A stretch of DNA of 64,000 nt. Source: Selenomonas sp. AE3005 (GTDB lineage: Bacteria > Bacillota > Negativicutes > Selenomonadales > Selenomonadaceae). Within the stretch, counting starts at the first letter, position 1; every line of letters starts with the position of its first letter. Location of the stretch: contig NZ_KK366040.1 of assembly GCF_000686945.1 (NCBI RefSeq), positions 62,001 to 126,000 of the forward strand, written 5' to 3'. Both the position numbers and the translations under genes were made by a program. The notes beneath the pieces are model-generated. The model was not told the DNA's origin and searched no databases. It saw nothing but the letters and a program-made list of their open reading frames with translations. Shown here piece by piece: positions 41,417-50,204 of the stretch.

Positions 41417-43008
41417 TTGTCACAAATCTCCTGATCAAGCTCGAAATAATACTCGCGCTCTCCATCATCATTACACAAAACAGACAGTTCAGCCGGCAGC
41501 ATGAACAACGTTTCCTCCGCCATGTTCTGACACAGGACATCAAGCCCCTCCTGCACGCCTGCTGACACACGGCCCTTCAGGGAGAACAAGAGATGACATA
41601 CCCCTTCTTTGGCTTTACCATAAACCGCCAGCGATAACTTTCCGCCAGCTCCGGGCACGATGTAGCGCAGGGCCAGACTGAACAGCGCCAGCCGCAATTT
41701 ACGGGGATCCCCCAGTACATAATAGGGCAGATTCGGACTGATATCCGTTTCCAATGCGAAACCGCCGTCCCCAGCCGCAGCCTTTATATCAGCAGCCACA
41801 GATTCCAGCAGGTCACGGACAGAATACGCCTCCAACTCTGCCTGTTCCACTTCCTCGGCCCGGTCTTTTTCCTGCAAGGCCAGCATTTTATTGCGCTCTT
41901 CATCAATATTTCTCATGGCAAAGATAACCCGCTCCACAGCATGGCCAGGTTCATGCTCCATAGAGAAGAGCCTGAGCATAAAACAGCGTCCATCCTGAGT
42001 CATGTATTCAAAGGCCAGACTTTTCCCTTCCAGCCGCTGTGATATGGTTGTTATATCCAAAAATTCTTCCAGCGGCTCCACATATTCCTTGGCAATATCC
42101 GCCATAAAAATCTGTTTCAGCCGTTCTGCCACACTGCTGTTCCTGCTTGAATTATGCTGGGTTGGAATGCCTCCGGATACTTGAATGAGTTCGTCATTTA
42201 CTAAATCCACAATACAGATAAAATCATAAATCACTGCCATATAGGAAATGCCGATTTTCCTGTGTTCCATTTCTGCCATACCCTTACGATAGGCATAGGA
42301 CGACACTAACATAGCCCCAAAGGCCGCCAGCCACAAAATGACCAACGTCAGAATAAGATAGAACTCCGCCCCATCTGTAAAACTCTTGTGGTAACTGTAC
42401 ACAATATCATAATCAGAAAGGTCCAGTGTTCCCAGATAGTAAAAAATCAACCCCATTTCCAGACTGCCCCCGGCCTGCACAGGCACTTCCCGGTCCGCAG
42501 CTGAGGGATAATATACCAGATAATCCCCCTCCTTCAAGGGTATCAACAGTTCGCTGTCATCCACATAGTCCAGCTCGATATCCGTCCGCTTGCAGTGCCT
42601 GAGGTCAAGGGTTTGCACCTTTTCCTTCCCCGCTGCCACGCCCTGATGGATTTCCACCCGGCCGCACCAGGCATTATTCAGAAAACAGTCACCGTGAAAG
42701 CGCAGGGTTAGACGCCAGGATGACAGCTCATCCACGGCCTTATTTTTCAGGGCACCGTCAAAAATTTGCCCTGACAGATTAACCTTCTGCCCATTTAGGT
42801 CAAAATCCCTTTTCACCCAGGCACTGGTTGTATCTGTCCGCTTATCCAGCAATATATAAGATTCACGATTCTGGTCGGCTCCCTGTGTAATATGCACCCT
42901 GCTGTTGTAGGACGAGATAGACACAAAATGCCCCACCACCGCCGTCAGTACAATGATAGCAAAGACGGAGAGCAGTTTTATGAACCGTTCATTTTTTCTG
43001 CTGCGCAT
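41413..43008 (-). CDS. Membrane sensor with degenerate histidine-kinase-like C-terminus
   Basis: This 531-residue protein has an N-terminal transmembrane helix (FIKLLSVFAIIVLTAVVGHF), a ~170-residue extracytoplasmic domain (about 30-200), a second helix (FYLILTLVILWLAAFGAMLV), a PAS-like region (IYDFICIVDLVNDELIQVSG... LAFEYMTQDGRCFMLRLFSM), and a C-terminal part like a kinase dimerisation/ATPase module. DPRKLRLALFSLALRYIVPG sits where the kinase N box should be but lacks its asparagines, and no G box is seen, so catalysis is doubtful. I start it at ATG 43008, behind AAGGTGAT. Coupling to the HD-GYP gene suggests it feeds that enzyme by protein contact. Confidence 0.65.
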   Translation of the reverse strand: MRSRKNERFIKLLSVFAIIVLTAVVGHFVSISSYNSRVHITQGADQNRESYILLDKRTDTTSAWVKRDFDLNGQKVNLSGQIFDGALKNKAVDELSSWRLTLRFHGDCFLNNAWCGRVEIHQGVAAGKEKVQTLDLRHCKRTDIELDYVDDSELLIPLKEGDYLVYYPSAADREVPVQAGGSLEMGLIFYYLGTLDLSDYDIVYSYHKSFTDGAEFYLILTLVILWLAAFGAMLVSSYAYRKGMAEMEHRKIGISYMAVIYDFICIVDLVNDELIQVSGGIPTQHNSSRNSSVAERLKQIFMADIAKEYVEPLEEFLDITTISQRLEGKSLAFEYMTQDGRCFMLRLFSMEHEPGHAVERVIFAMRNIDEERNKMLALQEKDRAEEVEQAELEAYSVRDLLESVAADIKAAAGDGGFALETDISPNLPYYVLGDPRKLRLALFSLALRYIVPGAGGKLSLAVYGKAKEGVCHLLFSLKGRVSAGVQEGLDVLCQNMAEETLFMLPAELSVLCNDDGEREYYFELDQEICDK

Positions 43009-43120
43009 GAATATCACCTTACCAGTACAGCACATTTTCCGACATCATATAGCATGCTGAAAATTTCGACATAATAGGACGAAAAACCTGCCATTTTCAC
43101 GCAGCTGTAAAAAAAACATG

Positions 43121-43175
43121 AAAAAGCTCCCGCTATGACACAGGTTGTTTACTGTCTGTCACCACAGGAGCTTTT
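43121..43175 (-). terminator. Terminator of the ara operon
   Basis: AAAAGCTCC (43122-43130) and GGAGCTTTT (43167-43175) form the ends of a long stem-loop; on the minus strand a T-rich stretch follows. It lies 41 bases past the araA stop. Confidence 0.7.
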
Positions 43176-43215
43176 CTATTTTATCGCATTAAAAATATGT
43201 CTATTTTTCTGCTTA

Positions 43216-44640
43216 TCAGCAGATTTCTACAATATCCATGCCCAGCATAATACCCAGCTCACGAATCTGTTCCGTAGTCAGGCTAAAGCTCAGTACCGTA
43301 TGATGTCCACCGCCGGCCTGAATCCAGGCCGTAGAACCTTCCTTAAGGCCCACCGTCGGCGTCCAGAGCTGCTTAGCTACCGGCAGGTGCGGCGTTTCAG
43401 CCTCAGCTTTGCGGCAGTCTACCGGATAGTAAATCAGACGGAAACCTTCACGGAAGTCAGCCACCGTAACATCAACAGCCGCCCCATCGGCACCTGTAAA
43501 TACCAGACGCGCCGGGTCATCCTTGCCGCCAATATCCAGCGGATGTACTTCTACCTTGGGTTTATCGCTGGCAATGGTCGGGTCTACCTCAAGCATGTGC
43601 GCTCCTAAAATAGCCTCATGCCCCTTGCGCAGGTCAAGGGTATAGTCTTCCATAAATACCGTACGGTCATTGTGTGCCATAACCTTCAACAGGCGCGTGA
43701 GCGCTGCATGTTTCCAGTCACCTTCAGCGCCAAAGCCGTAGCCATCACGCATCAGCAGCTGGGCAGCCAGCCCCGGCAGTTGTTTGAGTCCCTTTAAATC
43801 CTGGAAGTTGGTGCAGAACGCAGTGTACCCACGGTCATCAAGGAATTTCTTGATTCCCAGATACTCACGCAGCTGATAACGGACTGATTCCGTAAACTTT
43901 TCTTCGCTGTTATCCTGCACGTTCAGGTCATATTCGGCTTTGAGTTTTTCATATTCAGCATCGATATCCTTCTCATCAACGGCATCCACGACATCGACGA
44001 GTTCACCCACCGGCCAGTAATCTACTGTCCAGCCCAGCTGAATCTGTGCCTCGACCTTATCGCCTTCGGTAACAGCCACATCACGCATCGTATCACCGAA
44101 CCGGCAAACACGAATCTTGAAACTTTCATTGTAAGCTACAGCTACATCCTGCCAGTCTGCGACTTCACGTTGTACTTCCTCATCTCCCCACCAGCCATAG
44201 ACAATCTTATTGTTGATACCCAGACGGGCATTAAGATAGCCATACTCACGGTCACCATGAGCGCTCTGATTAAGATTCATATAGTCAAAATCAATCGTTG
44301 CATAGGGAATTTCATTCAGGTACTGCGTTGCCAGGTGCAGCAACGGTTTCTGCAGCAGTTTGGTGCCACGAATCCAGTTCTTGGCCGGGGAGAACGTGTG
44401 CATCCAGGTGATGACACCGGCTACTTCATCATGATAGTTGACGTCCTTCATAAACTGGGTAATACCATCAGCCGTGGTCATAACACCTTTGCAGACCACT
44501 TTATAAGGCAGTTTGCCACTGGCGTTCAGTTTATCAACGATGTCCTGCGCATCACGCGCCACATTTTTGAGCTGCTCCTCACCATAAAGGAACTGACTGC
44601 CTGCCACAAACCAAAATTCGTAATCATTTGTTTTCAACAT
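43216..44640 (-). CDS. araA: L-arabinose isomerase
   Basis: AraA interconverts L-arabinose and L-ribulose in the cytoplasm with a manganese-dependent mechanism. The 474-residue protein has [20 protein letters not shown] at the start, [60 protein letters not shown] and [20 protein letters not shown], all conserved AraA stretches that include the active-site Glu and His residues. Length is normal. It follows araB with a ~105-base gap that contains a CCTGACAG/CTGTCAGG stem. No araD is seen here. Confidence 0.96.
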   Translation of the reverse strand: MLKTNDYEFWFVAGSQFLYGEEQLKNVARDAQDIVDKLNASGKLPYKVVCKGVMTTADGITQFMKDVNYHDEVAGVITWMHTFSPAKNWIRGTKLLQKPLLHLATQYLNEIPYATIDFDYMNLNQSAHGDREYGYLNARLGINNKIVYGWWGDEEVQREVADWQDVAVAYNESFKIRVCRFGDTMRDVAVTEGDKVEAQIQLGWTVDYWPVGELVDVVDAVDEKDIDAEYEKLKAEYDLNVQDNSEEKFTESVRYQLREYLGIKKFLDDRGYTAFCTNFQDLKGLKQLPGLAAQLLMRDGYGFGAEGDWKHAALTRLLKVMAHNDRTVFMEDYTLDLRKGHEAILGAHMLEVDPTIASDKPKVEVHPLDIGGKDDPARLVFTGADGAAVDVTVADFREGFRLIYYPVDCRKAEAETPHLPVAKQLWTPTVGLKEGSTAWIQAGGGHHTVLSFSLTTEQIRELGIMLGMDIVEIC

Positions 44641-44747
44641 GATAATACGTCCCTCCAGTTAAAAAAATATATCATACATTCAGCAGTGCACAGCACTGCC
44701 TTTTCTCCTTATACAAGTGCCTGACAGCGGCATAATAACTTCTCCTG

Positions 44748-46358
44748 TCAGGAACGCTCCTTAACCGCAGTCCCAGCCTCTTTTTCCACAGCCAAGCCTG
44801 CCTGATATGCCTTGATGAACGCCTGACAGCCAGCCACGCCCTGCTCATCGGGCGTAAGGGTTGTACTCTCTGGCTGACAGAATACATGCTTATCAAGGAA
44901 GTCTGGCAGTGACTCTTCCGCTGCGCCCCACTTGGCAAACACCGCCAGCACCGCCATACCCCACGGGCCGCCCTCACCGGCAGTTTTCATAACCGTAATG
45001 GGAATGTTCAGCGCATCAGCCAAAACCTGCTGGCCAATCACCGGTGTCTGGAACAAACCGCCCTGTGCAATCATCACATCGGTCTTTACGCCTTCCTCAC
45101 GCACGAGAATATCCATACCAATCTTAAGCGGTGCAAAAGACGCATATAACTGCGCCAGCATGAAATTGGCCAGATTCATACGGCTATGCGGCGTCCGCAG
45201 GAACAGTGGCCGTCCCTGCTCCACCCGGGTTATATTCTCGCCGGACAGGCAGCTGTAATTGAGCAGGCCTCCGGCATCCTTATCGGCCAGCCGCGTCTGA
45301 TTGAACAGCAGGCCATATAATTTATCCGGTTTGAGGCTGTGCCCCATGACATCAGCAAACTCACCGAACAACGACACCCAGGCATTGAGGTCTGACGAAC
45401 AGTTATTCGTATGCACCATGGCTACAGGGGCACCATCCGGGGTTGTCACCATATCGATGTCCCGATGTACGGCTTTAAGCGGCTTATCGAGGACATTCAT
45501 CGAAAAAGCAGACGTTCCCACAGAGATATTACCTGTGCGTTGGCGCACACTGTTGGTGCCGACCATGCCTGTGCCAGCATCACCTTCCGGCGGTGCCATC
45601 AGACTGCCGCCTTCCAGGCTGCCTGACGGGTCAAGGAGCTTAGCACCCTCTGAGGTCAAAACACCGGCCGATTCACCGGCCTTACGTACCTGCGGCAGAA
45701 TATCTTTGAGCTTCCAGCTGTAGGGCTGCACCTTGGCCAGCTGGGCAAACTTCTCCAGCATCACTGCATCATAGTCACCCGTTGCGCTGTCAATCGGAAA
45801 CATGCCGGAGGCATCGCCTATCCCCAGAATCTTTTCCCCCGACAATTTCCAATGAATATAACCAGCCAGCGTCGTCAGAAAATGAATTCTGCCCACATGC
45901 TCCTCGCCATTCAGAATAGCCTGATAGAGATGAGCAATACTCCAGCGCTGGGGAATATTGAAGGAAAACTCCTGCGTCAGCGCCTCTGCCGCCTCACCGG
46001 TTATATTGTTGCGCCAGGTGCGGAACCCTGCCAGCTGCTGGCCATCTTTCGCAAACGGCAGGTAGCCATGCATCATAGCACTGACACCGATAGAACCAAT
46101 TTTCGTCAAGGCTGTATGATAACGGCTGTGCACATCAGCCGCCACCTGCGAAAAACACGTCTGAATGCCTGTCCAGGCACGGTCCAGCTCATACGTCCAG
46201 ATACCGTCCTGCAGCTGGTTTTCCCATTCGTAACTGGCCGACGCCAACGTTTCGCAATCTCTGTTTACGAGCACAGCTTTGATTCGCGTTGACCCCAGCT
46301 CTATCCCCAGCGCCGTTTCGCCATTTTCAATGCTGGCCGCATTCTTCATGAGATCCAT
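44748..46358 (-). CDS. araB: FGGY-family carbohydrate kinase, ribulokinase
   Basis: This 536-residue kinase should phosphorylate L-ribulose to the 5-phosphate. FGGY hallmarks are visible: TALGIELGSTRIKAVLVNRD (phosphate 1), IGVSAMMHGYLPFAKDGQQL, FRTWRNNI, the FGGY-signature-like SARFNLANFMLAQLY equivalent HSRMNLANFMLAQLYASFAP, and the adenosine loop MIAQGGLFQTPVIGQQVLAD. Ribulokinase rather than xylulokinase is inferred from the araA neighbour; the sequence resembles the Clostridium-type AraB subfamily. ATG 46358 is taken as start, seven bases after AGGAGG. The ara operon has a candidate operator upstream. Confidence 0.85.
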   Translation of the reverse strand: MDLMKNAASIENGETALGIELGSTRIKAVLVNRDCETLASASYEWENQLQDGIWTYELDRAWTGIQTCFSQVAADVHSRYHTALTKIGSIGVSAMMHGYLPFAKDGQQLAGFRTWRNNITGEAAEALTQEFSFNIPQRWSIAHLYQAILNGEEHVGRIHFLTTLAGYIHWKLSGEKILGIGDASGMFPIDSATGDYDAVMLEKFAQLAKVQPYSWKLKDILPQVRKAGESAGVLTSEGAKLLDPSGSLEGGSLMAPPEGDAGTGMVGTNSVRQRTGNISVGTSAFSMNVLDKPLKAVHRDIDMVTTPDGAPVAMVHTNNCSSDLNAWVSLFGEFADVMGHSLKPDKLYGLLFNQTRLADKDAGGLLNYSCLSGENITRVEQGRPLFLRTPHSRMNLANFMLAQLYASFAPLKIGMDILVREEGVKTDVMIAQGGLFQTPVIGQQVLADALNIPITVMKTAGEGGPWGMAVLAVFAKWGAAEESLPDFLDKHVFCQPESTTLTPDEQGVAGCQAFIKAYQAGLAVEKEAGTAVKERS

Positions 46359-46477
46359 CAATAGCCCTCCTCAGTTGGTTTGACATTTGGATAACCACAA
46401 ATACCGTTGCTGCAATCGGCCGGCACCAAAACAATGCCAGCCGCCACAATTCCCCCATGACTATTCTGTCGGTCAAT

Positions 46478-46491
46478 TGTGTTCGAGCACA
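46478..46491. promoter_or_regulatory. Candidate operator shared with the transporter region (site 2)
   Basis: TGTGTTCGAGCACA is a 14-base near-perfect palindrome about 120 bases upstream of araB. It matches the TGTGCTCGAGCA motif near lacI at 11 of 12 bases, which suggests one regulator acts on both. Confidence 0.5.
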
Positions 46492-46607
46492 TTTATATTT
46501 TAAATATATCACCCCCATCGGTTTTTGTCAATTTCTTTATTGCTTTTTATTGCACTATCTAACCGCACAATTTATAAATTCCCCATCTTGTCCACAGCCC
46601 CTATGCC

Positions 46608-47211
46608 AATTACAGTTTGCCGGTCAATGCGTGCTTATTTTTATTTGTTACAGCTCAGTCGGGTGGAGGTGGTAATACTTTTCGCTGTTGCACTAAATGA
46701 CCCACCAGCAAAAATATTGTTTTTCTAGCTACATGCGCCGGCAAGCAGTCGGCGCGATTGTTCAGCACAGTGTCCAGGGACTGTTGTTTGTGGGCCAGTC
46801 CTCACTGCGTTCGGACGGTCGTTCCACTGCGAAAAGCATCACCACCTCCGCCCTAAGCGTCGTCCGTTTAAAAGAATTATTTCGCAGTGACAGGGAACAA
46901 GAACATCGATGTTCTTGTAACGGGAGCAACGAGTTCGTGGCAATTGTAAAGGCTGTGGCTAGGGGCGAACGGGGGAGTGATTTTTATGCGGGGAGCGACT
47001 GCCTGAGCGCAGCGAAGGCCGGCACACTGTAGTACGCAGCTAAGCAACTACGCTGAAAGGAGCGCCGTTGGCCTGCCCGGCGCAGGTAAATGGACAGCAT
47101 TATTTAACGAGGTGTGTCGTTTAGCGGAGGCAGAAAAATTACTCCCCCGTGAACCCCATGCACGCATAAACGGGATATTTTTAAGAACGTATTTACCGCC
47201 AAACTGCAATT
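46608..47211 (+). repeat. ~600-bp structured non-coding repeat, copy 1
   Basis: The element is bounded by imperfect 25-base inverted ends (46608-46632 and 47187-47211, 21 of 25 matching). A second copy, clearly homologous over its whole length, lies near 52.4 kb. Internal long inverted repeats include 46661-46685 with 46829-46853 (25 bases, 3 mismatches); the perfect 22-base palindrome at 46897-46918 (ACAAGAACAT and its complement); 46962-46985 with 47134-47157 (24 bases); and two GCGCCG/CGGCGC hairpins. No open frame is conserved between the copies. It could be a large structured RNA or a non-autonomous mobile element. Confidence 0.75.
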
Positions 47212-47214
47212 TAC

Positions 47215-47249
47215 AAAAAAAATCCGCAGACTACTATAGTCTGCGGATT
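47215..47249 (-). terminator. Terminator of purA
   Basis: AATCCGCAGACTA (47221-47233) and TAGTCTGCGGATT (47237-47249) form a perfect 13-bp stem with a 3-base loop; on the minus strand eight T residues follow. It lies 22 bases past the purA stop and almost touches the structured repeat. Confidence 0.85.
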
Positions 47250-47270
47250 CCCTTTTTCCATGGATATATT

Positions 47271-48557
47271 TTAGAATATGTCTTTCGCCATCACAATGGT
47301 TTCATCACGGTTCGGACCAACGGAGACGATACCGAGCTTAATGCCGGTTACTTCTGCCATACGCTCCAGATATTTCTTGGCATTTTCCGGCAGGTCTTCA
47401 TACTTGCGAACCTTGCTGATATCCGTATTCCAGCCCGCGAAAGTCTCGTACACCGGTTCAACCTCAGCCAGAACCTTAAGGCTGGCCGGGATTTCGTTGA
47501 GGATTTCGCCCTTGTACTTATAAGCCACGCACATCTTGATTTCTTCGAAATTATCGAGAATATCGAGGCGCGTTACAGCCATATAGTCGATACCGGAGAT
47601 AAGGCCGGCATAACGTACTACGCAGGCATCAAGCCAGCCCGTACGACGGGGACGTCCCGTAACTACACCATACTCATGGCCTTCTTCACGGATTTTTTCA
47701 CCGATGGCATTGAGCTGTTCCGTGGGGAACGGGCCTTCGCCAACACGCGTGCAGTAAGCCTTGACGATACCAACAACTTTATCAATCTTGTTAGGAGCAA
47801 CACCGGCACCTACGCCCACACCACCGGAAATTGGATGGGACGCCGTAACATACGGATACGTGCCATAGTCAATGTCCAGCATCGTAGCCTGAGCACCTTC
47901 AAAGAGAATCTTGCGGCCTTCCTTGATTTCCTCATTCAGCAGGGCAATTGTGTCGCAAACATAGGAACGCAGACGTTCGGCATAGCCCATATATTCCTTA
48001 AGGATTTCATCATAGGACAGCGGCTCATGGTCGTAGAGCAGTTTCAGTTCCTTATTCTTGATTTCCAGGTTTTCCTTGAGGCGTTTGGCAAATTCTTCCT
48101 CGTCCATCATATCGCAGACGCGGATACCAATGCGGTTGTCACGGTCCATATAGCAGGGGCCGATACCGCGCTTAGTGGTGCCAATTTTATTGTCGCCACG
48201 TGCCTCATCGCCAATACCGTCCATCAGACGATGATACGGCAGAACTACATGGGCACGGTTGGAAATACGGATACCTGACAGGTCAATACCGCGTTCAGCC
48301 AGGCCGTCCATTTCCTCGAGCATAACCATCGGGTCAAAAGCCACACCGTTACCAACAACACAATGGGAACCCTTGAACAAAATCCCCGAGGGCATCAGAC
48401 GCAGCTTATAGGCCTCGCCATCTACCACTACAGTATGACCGGCATTGCTGCCGCCCTGAAAACGGACTACCGTATCAGCCTGCTGAGCCAGATAGTCTAC
48501 GATTTTGCCCTTGCCTTCATCGCCCCACTGGGTGCCTGTAACTACTACTGTTGACAT
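47271..48557 (-). CDS. purA: Adenylosuccinate synthetase
   Basis: PurA makes adenylosuccinate from IMP, aspartate and GTP in AMP synthesis. The 428-residue protein has the GTP-binding GTQWGDEGKGKIVDYLAQQ, the catalytic RFQGGSNAGHTVVV, TKRGIGPCYMDR, LFEGAQATMLDIDYGTYPYV and CVVRYAGLISGIDYMAVTRL, and it ends with SVGPNRDETI, all standard. Length is normal. It follows purB by about 35 bases in the same direction, so the two AMP-branch enzymes form one operon, transcribed from the purB promoter. Confidence 0.97.
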   Translation of the reverse strand: MSTVVVTGTQWGDEGKGKIVDYLAQQADTVVRFQGGSNAGHTVVVDGEAYKLRLMPSGILFKGSHCVVGNGVAFDPMVMLEEMDGLAERGIDLSGIRISNRAHVVLPYHRLMDGIGDEARGDNKIGTTKRGIGPCYMDRDNRIGIRVCDMMDEEEFAKRLKENLEIKNKELKLLYDHEPLSYDEILKEYMGYAERLRSYVCDTIALLNEEIKEGRKILFEGAQATMLDIDYGTYPYVTASHPISGGVGVGAGVAPNKIDKVVGIVKAYCTRVGEGPFPTEQLNAIGEKIREEGHEYGVVTGRPRRTGWLDACVVRYAGLISGIDYMAVTRLDILDNFEEIKMCVAYKYKGEILNEIPASLKVLAEVEPVYETFAGWNTDISKVRKYEDLPENAKKYLERMAEVTGIKLGIVSVGPNRDETIVMAKDIF

Positions 48558-48592
48558 ATTATTTCTCTCCTTAAAAGCCCTTGCTTACCGTC

Positions 48593-49885
48593 TCAAAGGC
48601 CAAAACGCTCAAAAATCATATCTACATGACGCAGGAAGTATTTATAATCGAAACAATCATCGATTTCTTCCTTGGTCAGGTACTTCGTAATATCCGGGTC
48701 ATTTTCTACGCTGGTGCGGAAGTCCTGACCTTCCATCCAGCGTTTCATAGCGTTACGCTGTACCCATTTATAAGCATCTTCACGCAGTACACCCTTGCTG
48801 ACTACGGACAGCATAATGCGCTGGCTGTAGATAAGGCCGCCCGTACGTTCCATATCGTGGAGCATCTTGTCCGGGTAAACCAGCAGCTTGTCGATGATAT
48901 TCGTCAGCTTGCGCGTGCAGTAATCCACGTTGATGGTGCTGTCCGGCAGGATAACGCGTTCTACGGAAGAATGGGAAATATCGCGCTCATGCCAGAGAGT
49001 GATATCCTCCAAAGCTGCTACAGCGTTGCCGCGTACCAGGCGTGCCATGCCGGAGATACGTTCACAGTTGATGGGGTTGCGCTTATGCGGCATAGCCGAA
49101 GACCCCTTCTGGCCCGGGGAGAAATATTCCTCAGCCTCACGGATATCCGTACGCTGCAAATTGCGGACTTCCGTAGCAATCTTTTCGAGCGTGCTGGAAA
49201 CAATAGCCAGCGTCGTCACAAACTCAGCATGACGGTCACGCTGAATAACCTGCGTTGCCAGAGGTACCGGCGTAAGGCCGAGTTTTTTCGCCACACGCTG
49301 CTCGATTTCCGGGTCAATATTGGAGTAAGTACCTACAGCACCGGACAGCTTGCAGACGGACACCGTCTTTTTCGCATGCTCTACTCTGTCGATATCACGT
49401 TCAATTTCTGCACTCCACAGCGCCAGTTTCAGGCCAAAAGTCATCGGCTCGGCATGAATGCCATGCGTACGGCCAATGCAGGGCGTATGTTTGAATTCCA
49501 AAGCCCGGCGGCGCAGTACCTCGCGGAATTTTCTGAGGTCGTCCAAAATGATGTCAGCTGCATCACGCATCATCATGCAGTAAGCAGTATCTTTTACATC
49601 GCTGGAAGTCAGACCTTTATGGACGTATTTGGAATCTTCACCAACGTTTTCAGCGACATTGGTCAGGAAGGCAATGATGTCATGATGGGTAACGGATTCA
49701 ATTTCCAGAATGCGTTTCACATCAAATTTGGCCTTAGCGCGAATGTTCTTCGCAGCCTCTGCTGGAATTTCTCCGAGCTCTGCCATAACGTCGCAGGCAG
49801 CCAGCTCTACATTCAGAATCTGCTGCCATTCGTTCTCGATGGACCACAGGTGTCCCATCTCGGGGTTGGTGTAACGTTCAATCAT
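48593..49885 (-). CDS. purB: Adenylosuccinate lyase
   Basis: PurB cleaves adenylosuccinate to AMP and SAICAR to AICAR. The 430-residue protein has MIERYTNPEMGHLWSIENEW at the start, the THHDIIAFLTNVAE and KGLTSSDVKDTAYC motifs, GRTHGIHAEPMTFGLKLALW, and the flexible signature loop GSSAMPHKRNPINCERISG. I start it at ATG 49885, behind AGGAGG; the in-frame ORF extends to 49993 but that part overlaps a terminator-like hairpin. Transcription starts from a near-consensus promoter upstream, with an attenuator-like stem in the leader. Purine control through that leader is possible but unproven. Confidence 0.96.
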   Translation of the reverse strand: MIERYTNPEMGHLWSIENEWQQILNVELAACDVMAELGEIPAEAAKNIRAKAKFDVKRILEIESVTHHDIIAFLTNVAENVGEDSKYVHKGLTSSDVKDTAYCMMMRDAADIILDDLRKFREVLRRRALEFKHTPCIGRTHGIHAEPMTFGLKLALWSAEIERDIDRVEHAKKTVSVCKLSGAVGTYSNIDPEIEQRVAKKLGLTPVPLATQVIQRDRHAEFVTTLAIVSSTLEKIATEVRNLQRTDIREAEEYFSPGQKGSSAMPHKRNPINCERISGMARLVRGNAVAALEDITLWHERDISHSSVERVILPDSTINVDYCTRKLTNIIDKLLVYPDKMLHDMERTGGLIYSQRIMLSVVSKGVLREDAYKWVQRNAMKRWMEGQDFRTSVENDPDITKYLTKEEIDDCFDYKYFLRHVDMIFERFGL

Positions 49886-49943
49886 TAGTGAATTCCTCCT
49901 CAGGATTCTTGCGGCGTCTCTGCACCGCGGAAGTGAAAACACG

Positions 49944-50002
49944 ATAAAAAAACTCAAATTGACTGCCCCACCACATGTGGACTTCAGCCTCATTTTGAGT
50001 TT
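49944..50002 (-). terminator. Attenuator-like hairpin in the purB leader
   Basis: On the minus strand AAACTCAAAA (about 49993-50002) pairs with TTTGAGTTT (49950-49958), with inner GACTG/CAG pairing, and is followed by a run of T residues. It lies between the purB promoter and its start codon, so it can end transcription early. No known purine or ZTP riboswitch consensus is evident. Confidence 0.6.
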
Positions 50003-50030
50003 GGAGAAAAGTCTTTAGTTTCCCTTTCTT

Positions 50031-50059
50031 ATAATAGCAAAGCCTAGATAAAGTGTCAA
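50031..50059 (-). promoter_or_regulatory. Promoter of purB-purA
   Basis: A perfect TTGACA (50054-50059) and TATTAT (50031-50036) are 17 bases apart on the minus strand, about 145 bases before the purB start. Confidence 0.8.
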
Positions 50060-50134
50060 CAAAAACCGCCATTCATGAACATATATCTAACCGCAGGACA
50101 CAAACACAAATATAAGTCTGTATGATATTTTTTC

Positions 50135-50165
50135 TTGACTTGGAGGGCACTCCAAGTACTAAAAT
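50135..50165 (+). promoter_or_regulatory. MerR-type promoter of the metallophosphoesterase gene
   Basis: TTGACT (50135-50140) and TAAAAT (50160-50165) have an overlong 19-base spacer, and a perfect dyad, ACTTGGAG-N4-CTCCAAGT (50138-50157), fills it. That geometry is the hallmark of promoters activated by MerR-family regulators, which untwist the spacer. No merR gene is in the window. Confidence 0.7.
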
Positions 50166-50204
50166 GAGATATCACGTTACGCTTTTTATTGTAAGGAGAC
50201 ATAT

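Noticed and set aside
46697-47032. A 111-codon plus-strand open frame inside structured repeat copy 1
   Set aside because: It has no family-like sequence, and the matching frame in copy 2 is broken differently, so it is not conserved as a protein.
47112-48278. A 388-codon plus-strand open frame over purA
   Set aside because: It lies antisense to purA, which has all its catalytic motifs; the frame shows no family features.
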